48,598 nt of DNA, taken from the NCBI GenBank assembly GCA_946405435.1, contig CAMJHF010000018.1, positions 1-48,598 on the forward strand, written 5' to 3'. Position numbers and translations under genes: made by a program. The notes under the pieces are model-generated. The model saw only the letters and a program-made list of their open reading frames with translations, was not told where the DNA came from and ran no database searches. This document shows positions 18,556 through 28,458 of this stretch, piece after piece; positions within the stretch are counted from its first letter, which is position 1; each line of letters begins with the position of its first letter. The stretch comes from an uncultured Bacteroidales bacterium. GTDB lineage: Bacteria > Bacteroidota > Bacteroidia > Bacteroidales > UBA932.

Positions 18556-21500
18556 ATGAGACGTTTATTTGTATTTTTGTTTGTATCCTTCACCTGTGCC
18601 ATTCTTGCTTTATCATGCCAGGTCAAGGAACTGGCCCAGGACATCCCGACTAATTATCGACGGGGCGCTGTCGCTCAAGGCGAAGTTACGTTAAATGCTT
18701 ATGCTGATGATTCTCCGGGAACAAAGACCGGATTGGATGCAAACCGTAGATTTATATGGAATCCTGGAGATGAGATTATGGTCTTCAGTGCCGGAGAAGT
18801 TGCCAAGTTTACAGCCATCAATACCGAACCCGCATCTGCCGCTAAATTCAGGGGGACGGTTTCGTTTATTATGGGGCATGATGAGACAGGCGACATTTCT
18901 TATTCCTGGGCTTTGTATCCCTACAATGAAAATGCTGTTTATGAAGAACCAGACGGCATATCCAAGACGGCAACCATCACAACCTATATTTTAAACGGGC
19001 AGATTGCCAAGGCCGAATCTTTTGGGGATGGATATGCTGTATCTATCGGACGGGCTGAAACCTTGGATATTTATTTCAAGAATGCTTATTCCGGCTTCTT
19101 TATCACATTCAGTCGTTCGGACATCACTTCTATTGAGTTGAAGTCTCTCAATAATGAAAGCCTGGCGGGAAGGTATACTATCGGTTTGGATGATTCGGGC
19201 TCTGTCCCGACGCCATATGTCAAGGAAGTGGTTTCCGGTTTGGACAAGATTACATTGTATGCTCCGGAAGGGGGAACATTCCAACCAGGTGTCAGGTATT
19301 ATATAATTACCCTTCCTGATGTAACCATTCAGACAGGGGTTTCTTTTACGGCTTACAGAAGCGACGGGTACGAAGGAACATATATCTTGAATTCTACCCG
19401 TCCCTTCAATCGCAATGCTTTCAGGAACTTGTCTGACCCCGTTGATGTCCGTATAGAGAATCAGGGTACCGGTTGGATAAAGCCCGGGGACAATCAAATC
19501 TGGTATACTACTGATAACCATGAGGTGTGTGAATATAAGGTATCGGCATCCACTGGTAATGTGGTGGTGTCCAACACCTACGATGCCGTGGCCGACAAGG
19601 GTGTGATTACCTTCGAGAGTCCGCTGACCGTGCTGGACGACAAGGCGTTCTATATGGCCGATTACAGTTCGCAGCTTTCCAGCGTTACCCTTCCTCAGAG
19701 CCTGCAGGTAATCGGCGAATCATCTTTTGAGCTATGTTGGCGCATGATGTCGGTATCGATGGGCAACAATGTCACGTCCATAAGGTACAAAGCTTTTTAT
19801 AACTGTCAGAACCTCAGGGCAATTCAGTTGCCCGACGGACTTCAGGAGTTATGGCCGTATGCCTTCGGCAGCAATATGGTTTTGGAAAGTGTTGAGATTC
19901 CTTCATCGCTAAACACTATTGGAGCCAATCCATTCTACTATACTCCACAGTTAAGCACTTTCAGAGGCAATGGCGCCACTGCAGACGGAGCTTTCCTGCT
20001 GACCGACAACGGAGAAAGGCTTGTGTCTTTTGCAAAGGCCAACCACGTCCACAAGCTGTCCTGTACCATACCTCAGGGAGTAAAGACACTGGGCGGCTAT
20101 TCGTTGGGCTACTCCGAGTTCACCAGCCTGTCGCTGCCGGATGGTCTGAAAGAAATAGAAGATTTTGCCATGGTCAGGTGCCAATACCTGAGCGAACTTA
20201 CAATTCCTTCAAGCGTTCAGTCAATTGGCAATGCCGCTTTCAGGGATTGTTTTGGCCTGACCAAAATTGTGATGAAGGGTGCCACGCCCCCTACACTTGT
20301 GACTACTGCAGCCTTCTCGGGTTCGACGTGTCCGATCTACGTTCCTCTGGGCTCCAAGGCAAACTATTTAGCCACAACCAATTGGGGAGACCTTGAAAGT
20401 CGTATCGTGGAAAGCGAGTATCCGGCGGACAATCAGATTTACTACACTGGAACTGCGGAGGCGATTTATACTCTCGCATCAGGCTCTTCCAATGAATTTG
20501 ATTTTGACCAGACAGGATTCTTCTCCGATCTTGGCTATGGCTTGATTACATTTAAGCAGCCTCTGACCGTCCTGGATGACAGAGCCTTCCAGGCCGGCTC
20601 CAGCAACAGCAACGCCTCCATTACCGGCATTGTCCTGCCGGAGGGCCTTTCCGTTATCGGAAACTATTCTTTCTCGGGATGTTCAAGCCTTGCTTCGGTA
20701 TCCATGGGCGATAATGTTGCAACTATCGGTGACAGTGCTTTTTATGGCTGCTCGAGCCTGGCCTCAATTGACCTTTCGGATAATCTTGAGGTTATCGGGA
20801 GCGAGGCTTTCGGAGAATCCGGACTTACGGGTATAAAGATTCCCCAATCTGTGACTTGCCTGAATGCCAGCTGGTCTTCATTCCCAGACGGTGCCAGTGA
20901 CTCAGGTTATAATTCGTTTTCTGGATGCGTGTCTTTGCGGAGATTTTCAGGGAAGTATACTTCGCAAGACGGCGCCTTCCTGATTGGTGACGATGGCTTA
21001 TTATATTCTTTTGCTCCGAACCATCCGACTCATAAGTATAAATGCGTTGTACCATCTGGCGTTACATATATAGGTGTTTATGCGTTTTTATCATCTGTAT
21101 GCAAAAAAATTACACTTCCAGAAGGGCTTGAGTGGATTTTTGCGGGCGCTTTCGCTGACAGCCAGCAGTTGGAGGAAATAAACATTCCTGCATCCGTACA
21201 GGCCATTTACAACCAGGCTTTTTCCTATTGCCCCAATTTGACGAAAGTCATGATGGAGTCAAGTACGGCGCCAGCTCTTACGGCAGGAGCTTTCAGCAAT
21301 TCTCTCGCGGTAAAGATTTATGTCCCGGGCTATAACACCGGCTATGATTCCGGAAACTGGGCGTCGATGGCAAAGACTGTGTACCAGGCCGACAATGAAG
21401 TGTGGTTCCATGGCACCGGCACCGATTTCGAGCTCCAGTGCAACAGGGTGAAAGCCGCCTGCGGCCAGAACGCTTCCGAAGCCGAGGCCATGTCCTGGAC

Positions 21501-22140
21501 CGTCGATGCAAACAAGACTTACGAACCTGCTGTTCCTTTCCCTTCGTCCACCGTGACTGCCGGTTCTACAGTTTGCGTGGTCAAATTCCCCGAACCGGTT
21601 CAAGAAGTGGTTGATAACGGTCTTGAGAACGGCAGCAGCCCTTACCAGGGTTGGTATGAAGGTCAGAATAATACTACTCTTGGAGTCCTGGAATATATGT
21701 CGCTGCCCCGGACGGTCACTTCAATCGGGGCTCATGCATTCTCGGGCCATGCCGGGCTTGCCGACTTCCCGGCATACTTGGGCGGAATCAGATTACTGAC
21801 AATCGGAGAAAGTGCCTTCTCCGGGTGCTCATCAATCGAGACAGTGAATCTGCAGAATGTAGAAAGAATCGAGCGGTGGGTGTTCAGTGGAGCGGATAGT
21901 CTGCGTTTTGTGACATTCGGGCCCAATCTGAATTATCTTGGCTATGAATTCCTGAGAGTCCAGAATCCGAACGCTGATCTAGCCATACAGTTCCTGGGAA
22001 CTACGCCCCCGACCTTGGCCCCCGGAGCGTTCGGGCTTTCCTCTGGATATTATAGCAATATTACATTCTTAGTGCCCACCGGAACCCTTGCTGCGTATCA
22101 GCAGGTGCTGTCTCAATACGGGAGTTTCAGAGAATATTAA
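18556..22140 (+). CDS. BspA-type leucine-rich-repeat surface lipoprotein
   Basis: This 1194-residue protein has a signal peptide with lipobox LALSC (Cys 21). The N-terminal 250 residues have a fimbrillin-like composition (TKTGLDANRRFIWNPGDEIM). From about residue 320 there are many LRR_5 (BspA/TpLRR) repeats of the form LPxxLxxIGxxAFxxCxxL, in three blocks separated by short linkers. Such proteins are surface adhesins or binding proteins in gut and oral Bacteroidales. There is no type IX sorting domain at the C-terminus, consistent with a lipid anchor. Base composition is more AT-rich in the first kilobase than later, which suggests a mosaic gene. Confidence 0.88.
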   Translation: MRRLFVFLFVSFTCAILALSCQVKELAQDIPTNYRRGAVAQGEVTLNAYADDSPGTKTGLDANRRFIWNPGDEIMVFSAGEVAKFTAINTEPASAAKFRGTVSFIMGHDETGDISYSWALYPYNENAVYEEPDGISKTATITTYILNGQIAKAESFGDGYAVSIGRAETLDIYFKNAYSGFFITFSRSDITSIELKSLNNESLAGRYTIGLDDSGSVPTPYVKEVVSGLDKITLYAPEGGTFQPGVRYYIITLPDVTIQTGVSFTAYRSDGYEGTYILNSTRPFNRNAFRNLSDPVDVRIENQGTGWIKPGDNQIWYTTDNHEVCEYKVSASTGNVVVSNTYDAVADKGVITFESPLTVLDDKAFYMADYSSQLSSVTLPQSLQVIGESSFELCWRMMSVSMGNNVTSIRYKAFYNCQNLRAIQLPDGLQELWPYAFGSNMVLESVEIPSSLNTIGANPFYYTPQLSTFRGNGATADGAFLLTDNGERLVSFAKANHVHKLSCTIPQGVKTLGGYSLGYSEFTSLSLPDGLKEIEDFAMVRCQYLSELTIPSSVQSIGNAAFRDCFGLTKIVMKGATPPTLVTTAAFSGSTCPIYVPLGSKANYLATTNWGDLESRIVESEYPADNQIYYTGTAEAIYTLASGSSNEFDFDQTGFFSDLGYGLITFKQPLTVLDDRAFQAGSSNSNASITGIVLPEGLSVIGNYSFSGCSSLASVSMGDNVATIGDSAFYGCSSLASIDLSDNLEVIGSEAFGESGLTGIKIPQSVTCLNASWSSFPDGASDSGYNSFSGCVSLRRFSGKYTSQDGAFLIGDDGLLYSFAPNHPTHKYKCVVPSGVTYIGVYAFLSSVCKKITLPEGLEWIFAGAFADSQQLEEINIPASVQAIYNQAFSYCPNLTKVMMESSTAPALTAGAFSNSLAVKIYVPGYNTGYDSGNWASMAKTVYQADNEVWFHGTGTDFELQCNRVKAACGQNASEAEAMSWTVDANKTYEPAVPFPSSTVTAGSTVCVVKFPEPVQEVVDNGLENGSSPYQGWYEGQNNTTLGVLEYMSLPRTVTSIGAHAFSGHAGLADFPAYLGGIRLLTIGESAFSGCSSIETVNLQNVERIERWVFSGADSLRFVTFGPNLNYLGYEFLRVQNPNADLAIQFLGTTPPTLAPGAFGLSSGYYSNITFLVPTGTLAAYQQVLSQYGSFREY

Positions 22141-22148
22141 GCGAAAGT

Positions 22149-22517
22149 TTACTTAAGAAACACAAAAAACACCGCCAGCACAAGGCACGCGAAGGCGGCA
22201 AGATGATTCCACTGGATGGTCTGTCCCTTGAACACGAACATCACGATGACCGTGAAAACCGTAAGGGACACGACCTCCTGGATCACCTTGAGCTGAAGCA
22301 GGTTGAATGGGCCTCCGTTGCCCTGGAAACCGATGCGGTTGGCGGGCACGGTGAGGCAGTATTCGAAGAACGCAATACCCCACGAAAACAGGATGACCAC
22401 GATGAGCGGCCATCCTGTTGATATTTTCATCTCGCTGAGCTTGAGGTGCCCGTACCAGGCAAAAGTCATGAAGATGTTGGAGAATACCAACATCAGTACT
22501 GTCCAGAATCCGTTCAT
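22149..22517 (-). CDS. DUF486 / DMT-family small membrane protein
   Basis: This 122-residue protein has four predicted membrane helices (starting FWTVLMLVFSNIFMTFAWYG) and the DUF486-typical segment EYCLTVPANRIGF. It is distantly related to small multidrug-resistance-type transporters, but no substrate is known. It begins directly after the stop of the dehydrogenase gene on the same strand and ends 8 bp from the convergent LRR gene. Confidence 0.88.
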   Translation of the reverse strand: MNGFWTVLMLVFSNIFMTFAWYGHLKLSEMKISTGWPLIVVILFSWGIAFFEYCLTVPANRIGFQGNGGPFNLLQLKVIQEVVSLTVFTVIVMFVFKGQTIQWNHLAAFACLVLAVFFVFLK

Positions 22518-23546
22518 TTACATCTCCGGAATAAACATAACCTTGCTGTAGAACTCCTTGCGCCCAAGAATCATGTCGAAGGCTTTCTGGTAGTCCTGCA
22601 GGCCGAAGCGGTGGGTAACCAGCGGGCGCACGTCCACGATGTGCTTCCTGATGGCGTCAAGGGCTGTGCGCCAGTCGTTGCGCGAGTCGTTGTAACTGCT
22701 GTTCCAGGTGCCGCGTACGGTGAGCTGCTTGCGGAGGAGCTGGCTGTAGGTGGCCTGGGTGAGCGTCATGTCGCCGAAAGGATTGCCCATGCATACCACG
22801 TGGCCGAAGCTCTTGACGGCCTTGACGCAAGCCTCCCAAGTCTGGGTGGCGCCGGCCCCTTCGATGCATGCGTCCGCTCCGCGGCCGCCGGTGACTTCGC
22901 GTATGTATTCCGAAGCGTCGGTCCGGGCGCTGTTGACGGCATCGAAGCCCATCTTGACGGCAAAGTCCACCTTGGCCTGGTCGATGTCGCAGAGGATGAT
23001 GCGAGAAGCTCCGGAAGCCTTGCTCCACAAAGCCAGCATCATGCCTATGGGGCCGGCTCCGAAGATGGCTACGCTGTCGCCGATCTTGATGTCTGCGAGT
23101 CCCACGGCATGCAGGGCCACTGCGGCCGGCTCGCACATTGCGGCCTCCTCGTAGGAGATATCGTCGAAGAATACCAGGTTCCACTCCTTGACGGCCAGAT
23201 ACTCGGCATAGGCCCCGTCGCGACGCGAACCGTAGTAGTCGTAGTCGGAGCACTGGGCATATTCGCCGACCTGGCATGCTGCACACTTGCGGCAGGGGAT
23301 AAGCGGGAACACGGCGGCGTTCCTGCCTATGAGTCCGGGATTGTCGGCATCGACAATCTGCCCCGAGAATTCATGTCCGGGGATGGTCGGGAAATGATAA
23401 GTTCCTTTCTTGAATATCCGTGGAATATCGCTGCCGCAGATACCGCAGGCCTTGATTTTCAGGAGAACTTCGCCCGGCTCGCGCACGGGATCGGGGACTT
23501 CTTCGTAACGAAGATCGCCCACTGCATGTAGATTCAACGCTTTCAT
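22518..23546 (-). CDS. Zinc-dependent alcohol dehydrogenase (galactitol-1-phosphate 5-dehydrogenase-like)
   Basis: This 342-residue MDR-family dehydrogenase has the catalytic zinc site CGICGSD and GHEFSGQIVD, a structural-zinc Cys set (CRKCAACQVGEYAQC) and the Rossmann motif GAGPIGMM. The overall pattern resembles GatD-like polyol-phosphate dehydrogenases, which oxidise a sugar alcohol with NAD. No PTS or sugar-catabolism genes are nearby, so the substrate is uncertain. It is divergent from the MATE gene. Confidence 0.85.
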   Translation of the reverse strand: MKALNLHAVGDLRYEEVPDPVREPGEVLLKIKACGICGSDIPRIFKKGTYHFPTIPGHEFSGQIVDADNPGLIGRNAAVFPLIPCRKCAACQVGEYAQCSDYDYYGSRRDGAYAEYLAVKEWNLVFFDDISYEEAAMCEPAAVALHAVGLADIKIGDSVAIFGAGPIGMMLALWSKASGASRIILCDIDQAKVDFAVKMGFDAVNSARTDASEYIREVTGGRGADACIEGAGATQTWEACVKAVKSFGHVVCMGNPFGDMTLTQATYSQLLRKQLTVRGTWNSSYNDSRNDWRTALDAIRKHIVDVRPLVTHRFGLQDYQKAFDMILGRKEFYSKVMFIPEM

Positions 23547-23570
23547 ACCGCGAATTTAGCAAAGAATTTA

Positions 23571-23578
23571 TATTTTTG
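23571..23578 (+). promoter_or_regulatory. -7 box for the MATE gene
   Basis: TATTTTTG matches TAnnTTTG and ends 7 bp before the GTG at 23586, predicting an almost leaderless mRNA. Confidence 0.5.
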
Positions 23579-23585
23579 TCCTGCC

Positions 23586-24959
23586 GTGAAGGAGTTTTTA
23601 CCAGTCCGGTCCCTGAACCGCGAGATACTGCGCCTGTCGCTGCCCAGCATTCTGGCCAACCTCACCGTGCCACTGGTAGGCATGGTGGATACCGCGCTTG
23701 CCGGGCATCTGGAAGGAGGCGCCGCTTCGTTCATCGGCGGCATTTCGGTGGGTTCCATGCTCCTCAATCTGCTGTACTGGAACTTTTTCTTCCTGCGCAC
23801 AGGCACCGGAGGGCTTACCGCCCAGGCCTACGGGCGGAGGGACGCCCATGAGTGCGCCCGCATCTTCGTGCGCGGTATCGGCCTTGCCGCCGTGCTGTCG
23901 CTGCCGCTTCTGGTGTTCCAGCGCCCATTCGCCAAACTGGGGATGCTGCTGGTCAACGCCTCGCCGCAAGTCAGCGGGCTCGCCCTCCGGTATTTCTTCA
24001 TCCGCATCTGGGCGGCTCCTGCCACAGTGGCGCTGATGGTGTTCCGCGGCTGGTTCGTGGGCATGCAGGACTCGGTGAGTTCCATGTGGACCGACCTCGT
24101 GGTGAATTCCGTCAACATCGCCGCTTCTATCCTGCTGACATTCGGGTGCTTAGGCTGGCAGGGGATGGGGTTCGACGGCATCGCCACCGGAACCGTTGTG
24201 GCGCAGTGTTCCGGCCTGCTGTTCGTGGTGGCGGTGTGCGTGTTCAAGTACCGCGACGTGTTCAGCACGGTGGCGGGAAAGTACCTCCGCGAACTGCTGC
24301 ACTTTGGCAGCCTGGGGCCGTTCCTCAAGATGAACGCCAACCTGCTCGGCCGTTCGCTGTGCTTCACCGCCATATACATGGGCTACACCATCATCGCCGC
24401 GGGATTCGGCGACGATCTGCTGGCCTGCTCGTCCATAATGATGCACCTGCTGATGATATTCTCCTACTTCACCGACGGCTTCGCATACGCGGGTGAGGCG
24501 CTCACAGGGCGGTTCATCGGCGAAAGGGACGCCGTGCAGCTGCGTCGCACCGTACGGTACGTATTTGCCTGGAGCATGGGAATCGCCGTGCTGTTTATCG
24601 GCATATATGCCGCAGTCGGCGGGCCGCTTGTGGGGCTGTTTTCCGACGACGCTGCGGTGGTGGACAGGTGCCGCAGGTTCCTGCCGTGGCTGATAATAAT
24701 GCCGCCCCTTGGCTGCGCTGCGTTTACCTGGGACGGAATCTATCTCGGGGCCACCGAGTCGAGGAGTCTTTTCGGAGCCATGGGACTCGCCCTGCTGGGG
24801 TTTTTCGGCTGCTGGTACGTGGGTAAGCTGCTGATGGCCGGCGCACTGCAGCCAGGGGCCGATGCATGCTTGCACCTGCTGCTGGGGGCCTATTTCGCCC
24901 ATCTGGCGGCCCGGACTGTCTATCTCACGGCTGCATATCGCCGCAGGATCAAGGTCTAG
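23586..24959 (+). CDS. MATE family efflux transporter (DinF-like)
   Basis: This 457-residue protein has about 12 membrane helices and the MATE N-terminal pattern LSLPSILANLTVPLVGMVDT. Such proteins export drugs or metabolites using a cation gradient. A GTG start at 23586 is used because no ATG is available before the conserved region. The last codons and stop (RRIKV, TAG at 24957-24959) lie inside the left copy of the island's flanking direct repeat, so the gene was left intact by the island. Confidence 0.92.
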   Translation: MKEFLPVRSLNREILRLSLPSILANLTVPLVGMVDTALAGHLEGGAASFIGGISVGSMLLNLLYWNFFFLRTGTGGLTAQAYGRRDAHECARIFVRGIGLAAVLSLPLLVFQRPFAKLGMLLVNASPQVSGLALRYFFIRIWAAPATVALMVFRGWFVGMQDSVSSMWTDLVVNSVNIAASILLTFGCLGWQGMGFDGIATGTVVAQCSGLLFVVAVCVFKYRDVFSTVAGKYLRELLHFGSLGPFLKMNANLLGRSLCFTAIYMGYTIIAAGFGDDLLACSSIMMHLLMIFSYFTDGFAYAGEALTGRFIGERDAVQLRRTVRYVFAWSMGIAVLFIGIYAAVGGPLVGLFSDDAAVVDRCRRFLPWLIIMPPLGCAAFTWDGIYLGATESRSLFGAMGLALLGFFGCWYVGKLLMAGALQPGADACLHLLLGAYFAHLAARTVYLTAAYRRRIKV

Positions 24960-24987
24960 TCCCAGACAAGCAGCTTGAGGCCGGGGC
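24943..24987. repeat. Left flanking direct repeat of the island
   Basis: It is identical to 31631-31675 over the first 26 bp and at 42 of 45 positions overall. The three differences, at 24969, 24975 and 24984, are all at third codon positions when read as the vapC C-terminus (minus strand, PGLKLLVWD). Confidence 0.9.
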
Positions 24988-25231
24988 ATAGCAATTGTCC
25001 ATTCTTACCTCCCATAATAGAATCATGGAGAGCGGTCATGCTCTTTAGTAAATCTATCAGTGTGCAACTGTTAGATAGCTTAATGTTATGGTCCAGTCGA
25101 ATCTGTTCCCCGTGACTAATTCCAATGTTGATTATTATACAGGTTTTTTCATAGGAAAGCAATTGAACAACAACAATCAGAGAAATAAAGGATTGAGATG
25201 CGCAATTCCGAATGTAATAATAAAGAACTTG
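24988..25231. other. AT-rich noncoding stretch at the left end of the island
   Basis: A minus-strand open frame of 68 codons (24956-25162) ends in the vapC-like tail GLKLLVWD, but upstream of that tail it has no PIN-domain residues. I see no functional gene, RNA or repeat here. Confidence 0.6.
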
Positions 25232-25284
25232 CCAAGAGAAAATGAAACGCAGGTCATGGAGATCTGCGTTTCATTTTGTCTTGG
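25232..25284 (-). terminator. Strong hairpin downstream of the island operon
   Basis: Arms at 25232-25252 and 25264-25284 pair over 21 bp with one mismatch around an 11-nt loop. It lies 13 bp beyond the stop of the last operon gene (minus strand) and probably ends or protects that transcript. Confidence 0.8.
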
Positions 25285-25297
25285 TAAATCTGTTAAT

Positions 25298-27301
25298 TTA
25301 TTTTCCTCCGCCTAAGTTTAGTTTGATGCCATCTCCACCCCTCTCGACGTTTATGGAATTACTCATTTTTTCCATAAAAGAATTCCTCTTTTTTGACTTG
25401 AGTGATTTATCGTAATCGGGATCGCTGCTTTTTTCTGCATTTTTGACATTCTCGGATATGGCCCTTAAATATAGTTGCCCCTGTGAAGCCGAAGATTTTT
25501 TAAGAGCCTTGAACTCGTTGTTGTCCAAAATCTTTTTAACTAGCAGGGTGTGTTGTTGTCCCTGATATTCAGCATACTCCACAAATGCTAAATCAATAGA
25601 ATCTTCAGTGCTTTCACCGGTAATCGGATTTATATCCTTTTTTATAAGAGAAAGAATCAAGGAAGACTCTTTTGGGAAGAACAGGCTGGATTCCGAGAGA
25701 ATCTGGATGCTGTTGCCCTGGATATCTTTTAGAATAACTGGACGGATCAAAACATCTTTGATTGAATTCTGTATTACTTCCTCCAAACGTGTGACATGAC
25801 ATTTAACTTGATTTGAACGAAGGATTTCACCAGTGGCTGTTTCAATTAATTCCAACGAGAAAGAGACGATGTCATTTTCCCCGATATAATCAGCAATATT
25901 GAGAACATATTTACCTGCATCAGCGGCGATTTTCACCGCTGTCTGCGTTTCAATCATTTCCTCGGTGCGTAGCTGCTGTCTCTGCTTTTTAGTTTGAGCA
26001 AATAAATCTCCATTGATGAAAGAGACAAAAGGAAGGGACTCGATAGCTTTAGTCGTGTAGTAGTCAACGGCATACCTGTAGTACCCTTCTACCGATGTCA
26101 AATCGTAGGGAAGACTAAAAAAGACAACAGCGTTGTTATACAAAGGGATGTTGAATAAAATGCTCGGATTTGGATTCGCAGATGTGAAAGTTGTTGTAAA
26201 ATCGTACTTTGAAGAAGATAATTCACCTATAATCTCTTTGGGGGCTTGATCCATTTTATAAACCAGATGTGTTACTCCTTGCCCTTCACTCAGCTTCTCG
26301 ATTTCATATGCCGTGTTTTTCCCTGTCCCTTGGCCGACCTGCTCTAATACTATGAATTCCTTACTCATTGAGTTCAGTTCATGAGATATAAGAGAGGGCT
26401 GATATACAGATAGTACATCTACATCATTGATGGTATAAAATGGGTATTTAACCTTTCTTGAGATTAACTCCACCTTTTTCCCTTTTAAGTTTCGCATTTC
26501 GAAATAAGACGGAGTCACACTACGTAGAAGAGAACGGATTGCGTTATTAGTCCTATTGTTAAATTCTTCACTTTCTTTATTGATTTTTCCAGCATTAACG
26601 GCGGCCTTTATATTCCGAATCGTGGACTGCGTTTCTGAGGACAAAAGGGCACCTCCATATCCTTGGTCAAGAACACTAAATCCCATATCGATACTTTCAG
26701 AGTACTGATGGTTTGTAGAAACATCAATCATTTTAACTTGAAGAAAGGACTTTTGGTAAATATTTGAGAAGTTCACTACAACCCAATCAGTCATAAAAAG
26801 ATATTGGGCGCCCATATTTTTAGAGTCAGAAATCAATTGATCAACATACTCATCTTTACTAACACGTAATGAGGCGGCGTCTGTATCTTTAAAAATAACC
26901 TTGTAATGGTATTTATCTAAAGATTGAACAGCTTTATATAGAATTGCATAGTTCATAAGCTCAGACATGCGTTTAATTTTCTCAGATTCAGATTGATTGT
27001 ATTCATTGTTATCAATTTCCAGCCCGGATGTCATTGCGGTTACGAGAACAGTCGCAACTGGATCTGCTAAGAAATTTATCATTTTAACAGTATTGTCAGC
27101 ACTGTTATATGGCGTTCCCGGCACTCTTTTATCTCTAGATGCTGCAATTGCTTGAATAGCAGCCTTTTCCTGCTGGACCAGTTGTCCTACCTGTTGAAAC
27201 ATTTCTTTTTCGGATAGTTGTTGCCCATAGGAAACAAAGCCCGAGAATGGAGCGATCATGAACAATAGCGCACCAACGGCGAAACAAATCTTGTTACTCA
27301 T
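25298..27301 (-). CDS. Island operon protein 5: exported protein of unknown function (667 residues)
   Basis: It has a signal peptide (GALLFMIAPFSGFVSYGQ) and no membrane segment after it. Residues about 120-200 (YHYKVIFKDTD...GAQYLFMTDWVVV) resemble the alpha/beta lobe of CsgG/TolB-N-like periplasmic proteins, a weak impression. At about 470-530 a segment (YVLNIADYIGENDIVSFSLE, ending near LEEVIQNSIKDVLI) matches the C-terminal region of the next protein upstream in the operon. The extreme C-terminus is basic and glycine-rich. It overlaps its upstream neighbour by 4 bp. I do not recognise the family. Confidence 0.8.
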   Translation of the reverse strand: MSNKICFAVGALLFMIAPFSGFVSYGQQLSEKEMFQQVGQLVQQEKAAIQAIAASRDKRVPGTPYNSADNTVKMINFLADPVATVLVTAMTSGLEIDNNEYNQSESEKIKRMSELMNYAILYKAVQSLDKYHYKVIFKDTDAASLRVSKDEYVDQLISDSKNMGAQYLFMTDWVVVNFSNIYQKSFLQVKMIDVSTNHQYSESIDMGFSVLDQGYGGALLSSETQSTIRNIKAAVNAGKINKESEEFNNRTNNAIRSLLRSVTPSYFEMRNLKGKKVELISRKVKYPFYTINDVDVLSVYQPSLISHELNSMSKEFIVLEQVGQGTGKNTAYEIEKLSEGQGVTHLVYKMDQAPKEIIGELSSSKYDFTTTFTSANPNPSILFNIPLYNNAVVFFSLPYDLTSVEGYYRYAVDYYTTKAIESLPFVSFINGDLFAQTKKQRQQLRTEEMIETQTAVKIAADAGKYVLNIADYIGENDIVSFSLELIETATGEILRSNQVKCHVTRLEEVIQNSIKDVLIRPVILKDIQGNSIQILSESSLFFPKESSLILSLIKKDINPITGESTEDSIDLAFVEYAEYQGQQHTLLVKKILDNNEFKALKKSSASQGQLYLRAISENVKNAEKSSDPDYDKSLKSKKRNSFMEKMSNSINVERGGDGIKLNLGGGK

Positions 27302-28458
27302 GTTAAGATATTAATTATTAATTTGTTAAACGTTTCTTTTAGGTTATTTACATTACACTCAATTTGAGTGCTCATCATTTCTACATCACCATCTTTTACG
27401 ATTAAATGAAAATGAACAATGTTATTTATGTTTTTTAAATTTGTGATGTTAATATCGTAACGGCTTTGTGTGAATGATTCATTTACGACACTACCGTCTA
27501 AATATGATTCGGACTTCTGTAATTCTCGTTCTTTCTGGAATTCTGAATCATTATCGTCCTTCAATCGTACCCGACCATATTCCCCAAAAGCAGTTTTCAA
27601 GGTCAGCATAATCAGAGAAGACAAATCTAAATCAGAAGAATTTATTGAATATGAACAACTTGAAATTGGAATCAGTTTTTCATCGCTGAAAACCCCTATT
27701 ATTTTGCTTGTGGACACTGGCCACTTGTTATTGATGGGGACCAAATACTTGGCACCGTCTTTCTTTATTCGCTTTGGATCTATAGAGTCCAGATACTCAA
27801 ATCCACCATCTTTCTCAATGAACAAGACTAACTTGTTGTCTCCAAAAGCACCTATACCTTCATCTGGGTACATGATAATGTTCTTCTTATCAAAGGAAGT
27901 CATTATCAATTTGCCATATATATGACTGAATAAAAAGTGATCAATATAATTTACAGCGTCAGAATATGCTGTGCTTTCATTAATACTTTTACCCTCATTA
28001 TTAAGTGATATGCTACCAAGATCTATCTCGCCCGTGCTTATGTCATAATCTTGAATTAATAAATACCAATATGTGCTTTGCCCCATTTCAATCGCAATTG
28101 TCTCTATGCGTATTATGTTTGTCGCTCCAGTTTGCCTTGCATGGACAGCATTACCATCTAAGTAATCTTCATCCATACTCTCTTCTAACACATTTTTGAC
28201 TGTATTAATTCCAGAGACAGAGCGAGTGACAGTTTTTATACCTGCTTTTTCGAATTTTTCAGCGACTATTCCAGCCAGTTTGCAATCTAGGCTGCCAGTC
28301 GAAGACTTAGTGACAATATGGCCGTAGGAATCTATTTGAACGATTGTGTGTGAGTTTTTTATCGCATACTTTTTTTTCGAAGAGGCGGGGACTTCAGTAT
28401 AAAGAAAAAGGAATGCTATAAGAATTAGAAAATAATAATGCGGAGTCTTCATGTTCAA
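27298..28458 (-). CDS. Island operon protein 4: exported protein of unknown function (386 residues)
   Basis: The N-terminal signal sequence is FLILIAFLFLYTEVPAS. The first third has a CsgG/TolB-like alternation (IVAEKFEKAGIKTV, then TGATNIIRIETIAI). The C-terminal 60 residues (YDINITNLKNINNIVHFHLI) resemble a segment of protein 5, so the two probably share a domain. It overlaps both neighbours by 4 bp, the sign of translational coupling. The function is unknown; location is probably periplasmic. Confidence 0.78.
   Translation of the reverse strand: MNMKTPHYYFLILIAFLFLYTEVPASSKKKYAIKNSHTIVQIDSYGHIVTKSSTGSLDCKLAGIVAEKFEKAGIKTVTRSVSGINTVKNVLEESMDEDYLDGNAVHARQTGATNIIRIETIAIEMGQSTYWYLLIQDYDISTGEIDLGSISLNNEGKSINESTAYSDAVNYIDHFLFSHIYGKLIMTSFDKKNIIMYPDEGIGAFGDNKLVLFIEKDGGFEYLDSIDPKRIKKDGAKYLVPINNKWPVSTSKIIGVFSDEKLIPISSCSYSINSSDLDLSSLIMLTLKTAFGEYGRVRLKDDNDSEFQKERELQKSESYLDGSVVNESFTQSRYDINITNLKNINNIVHFHLIVKDGDVEMMSTQIECNVNNLKETFNKLIINILT

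Noticed and set aside
24956..25162. A second, truncated vapC
   Set aside because: Only the last nine or ten residues match VapC; the rest has no PIN-domain residues. It is part of the island's flanking repeat.
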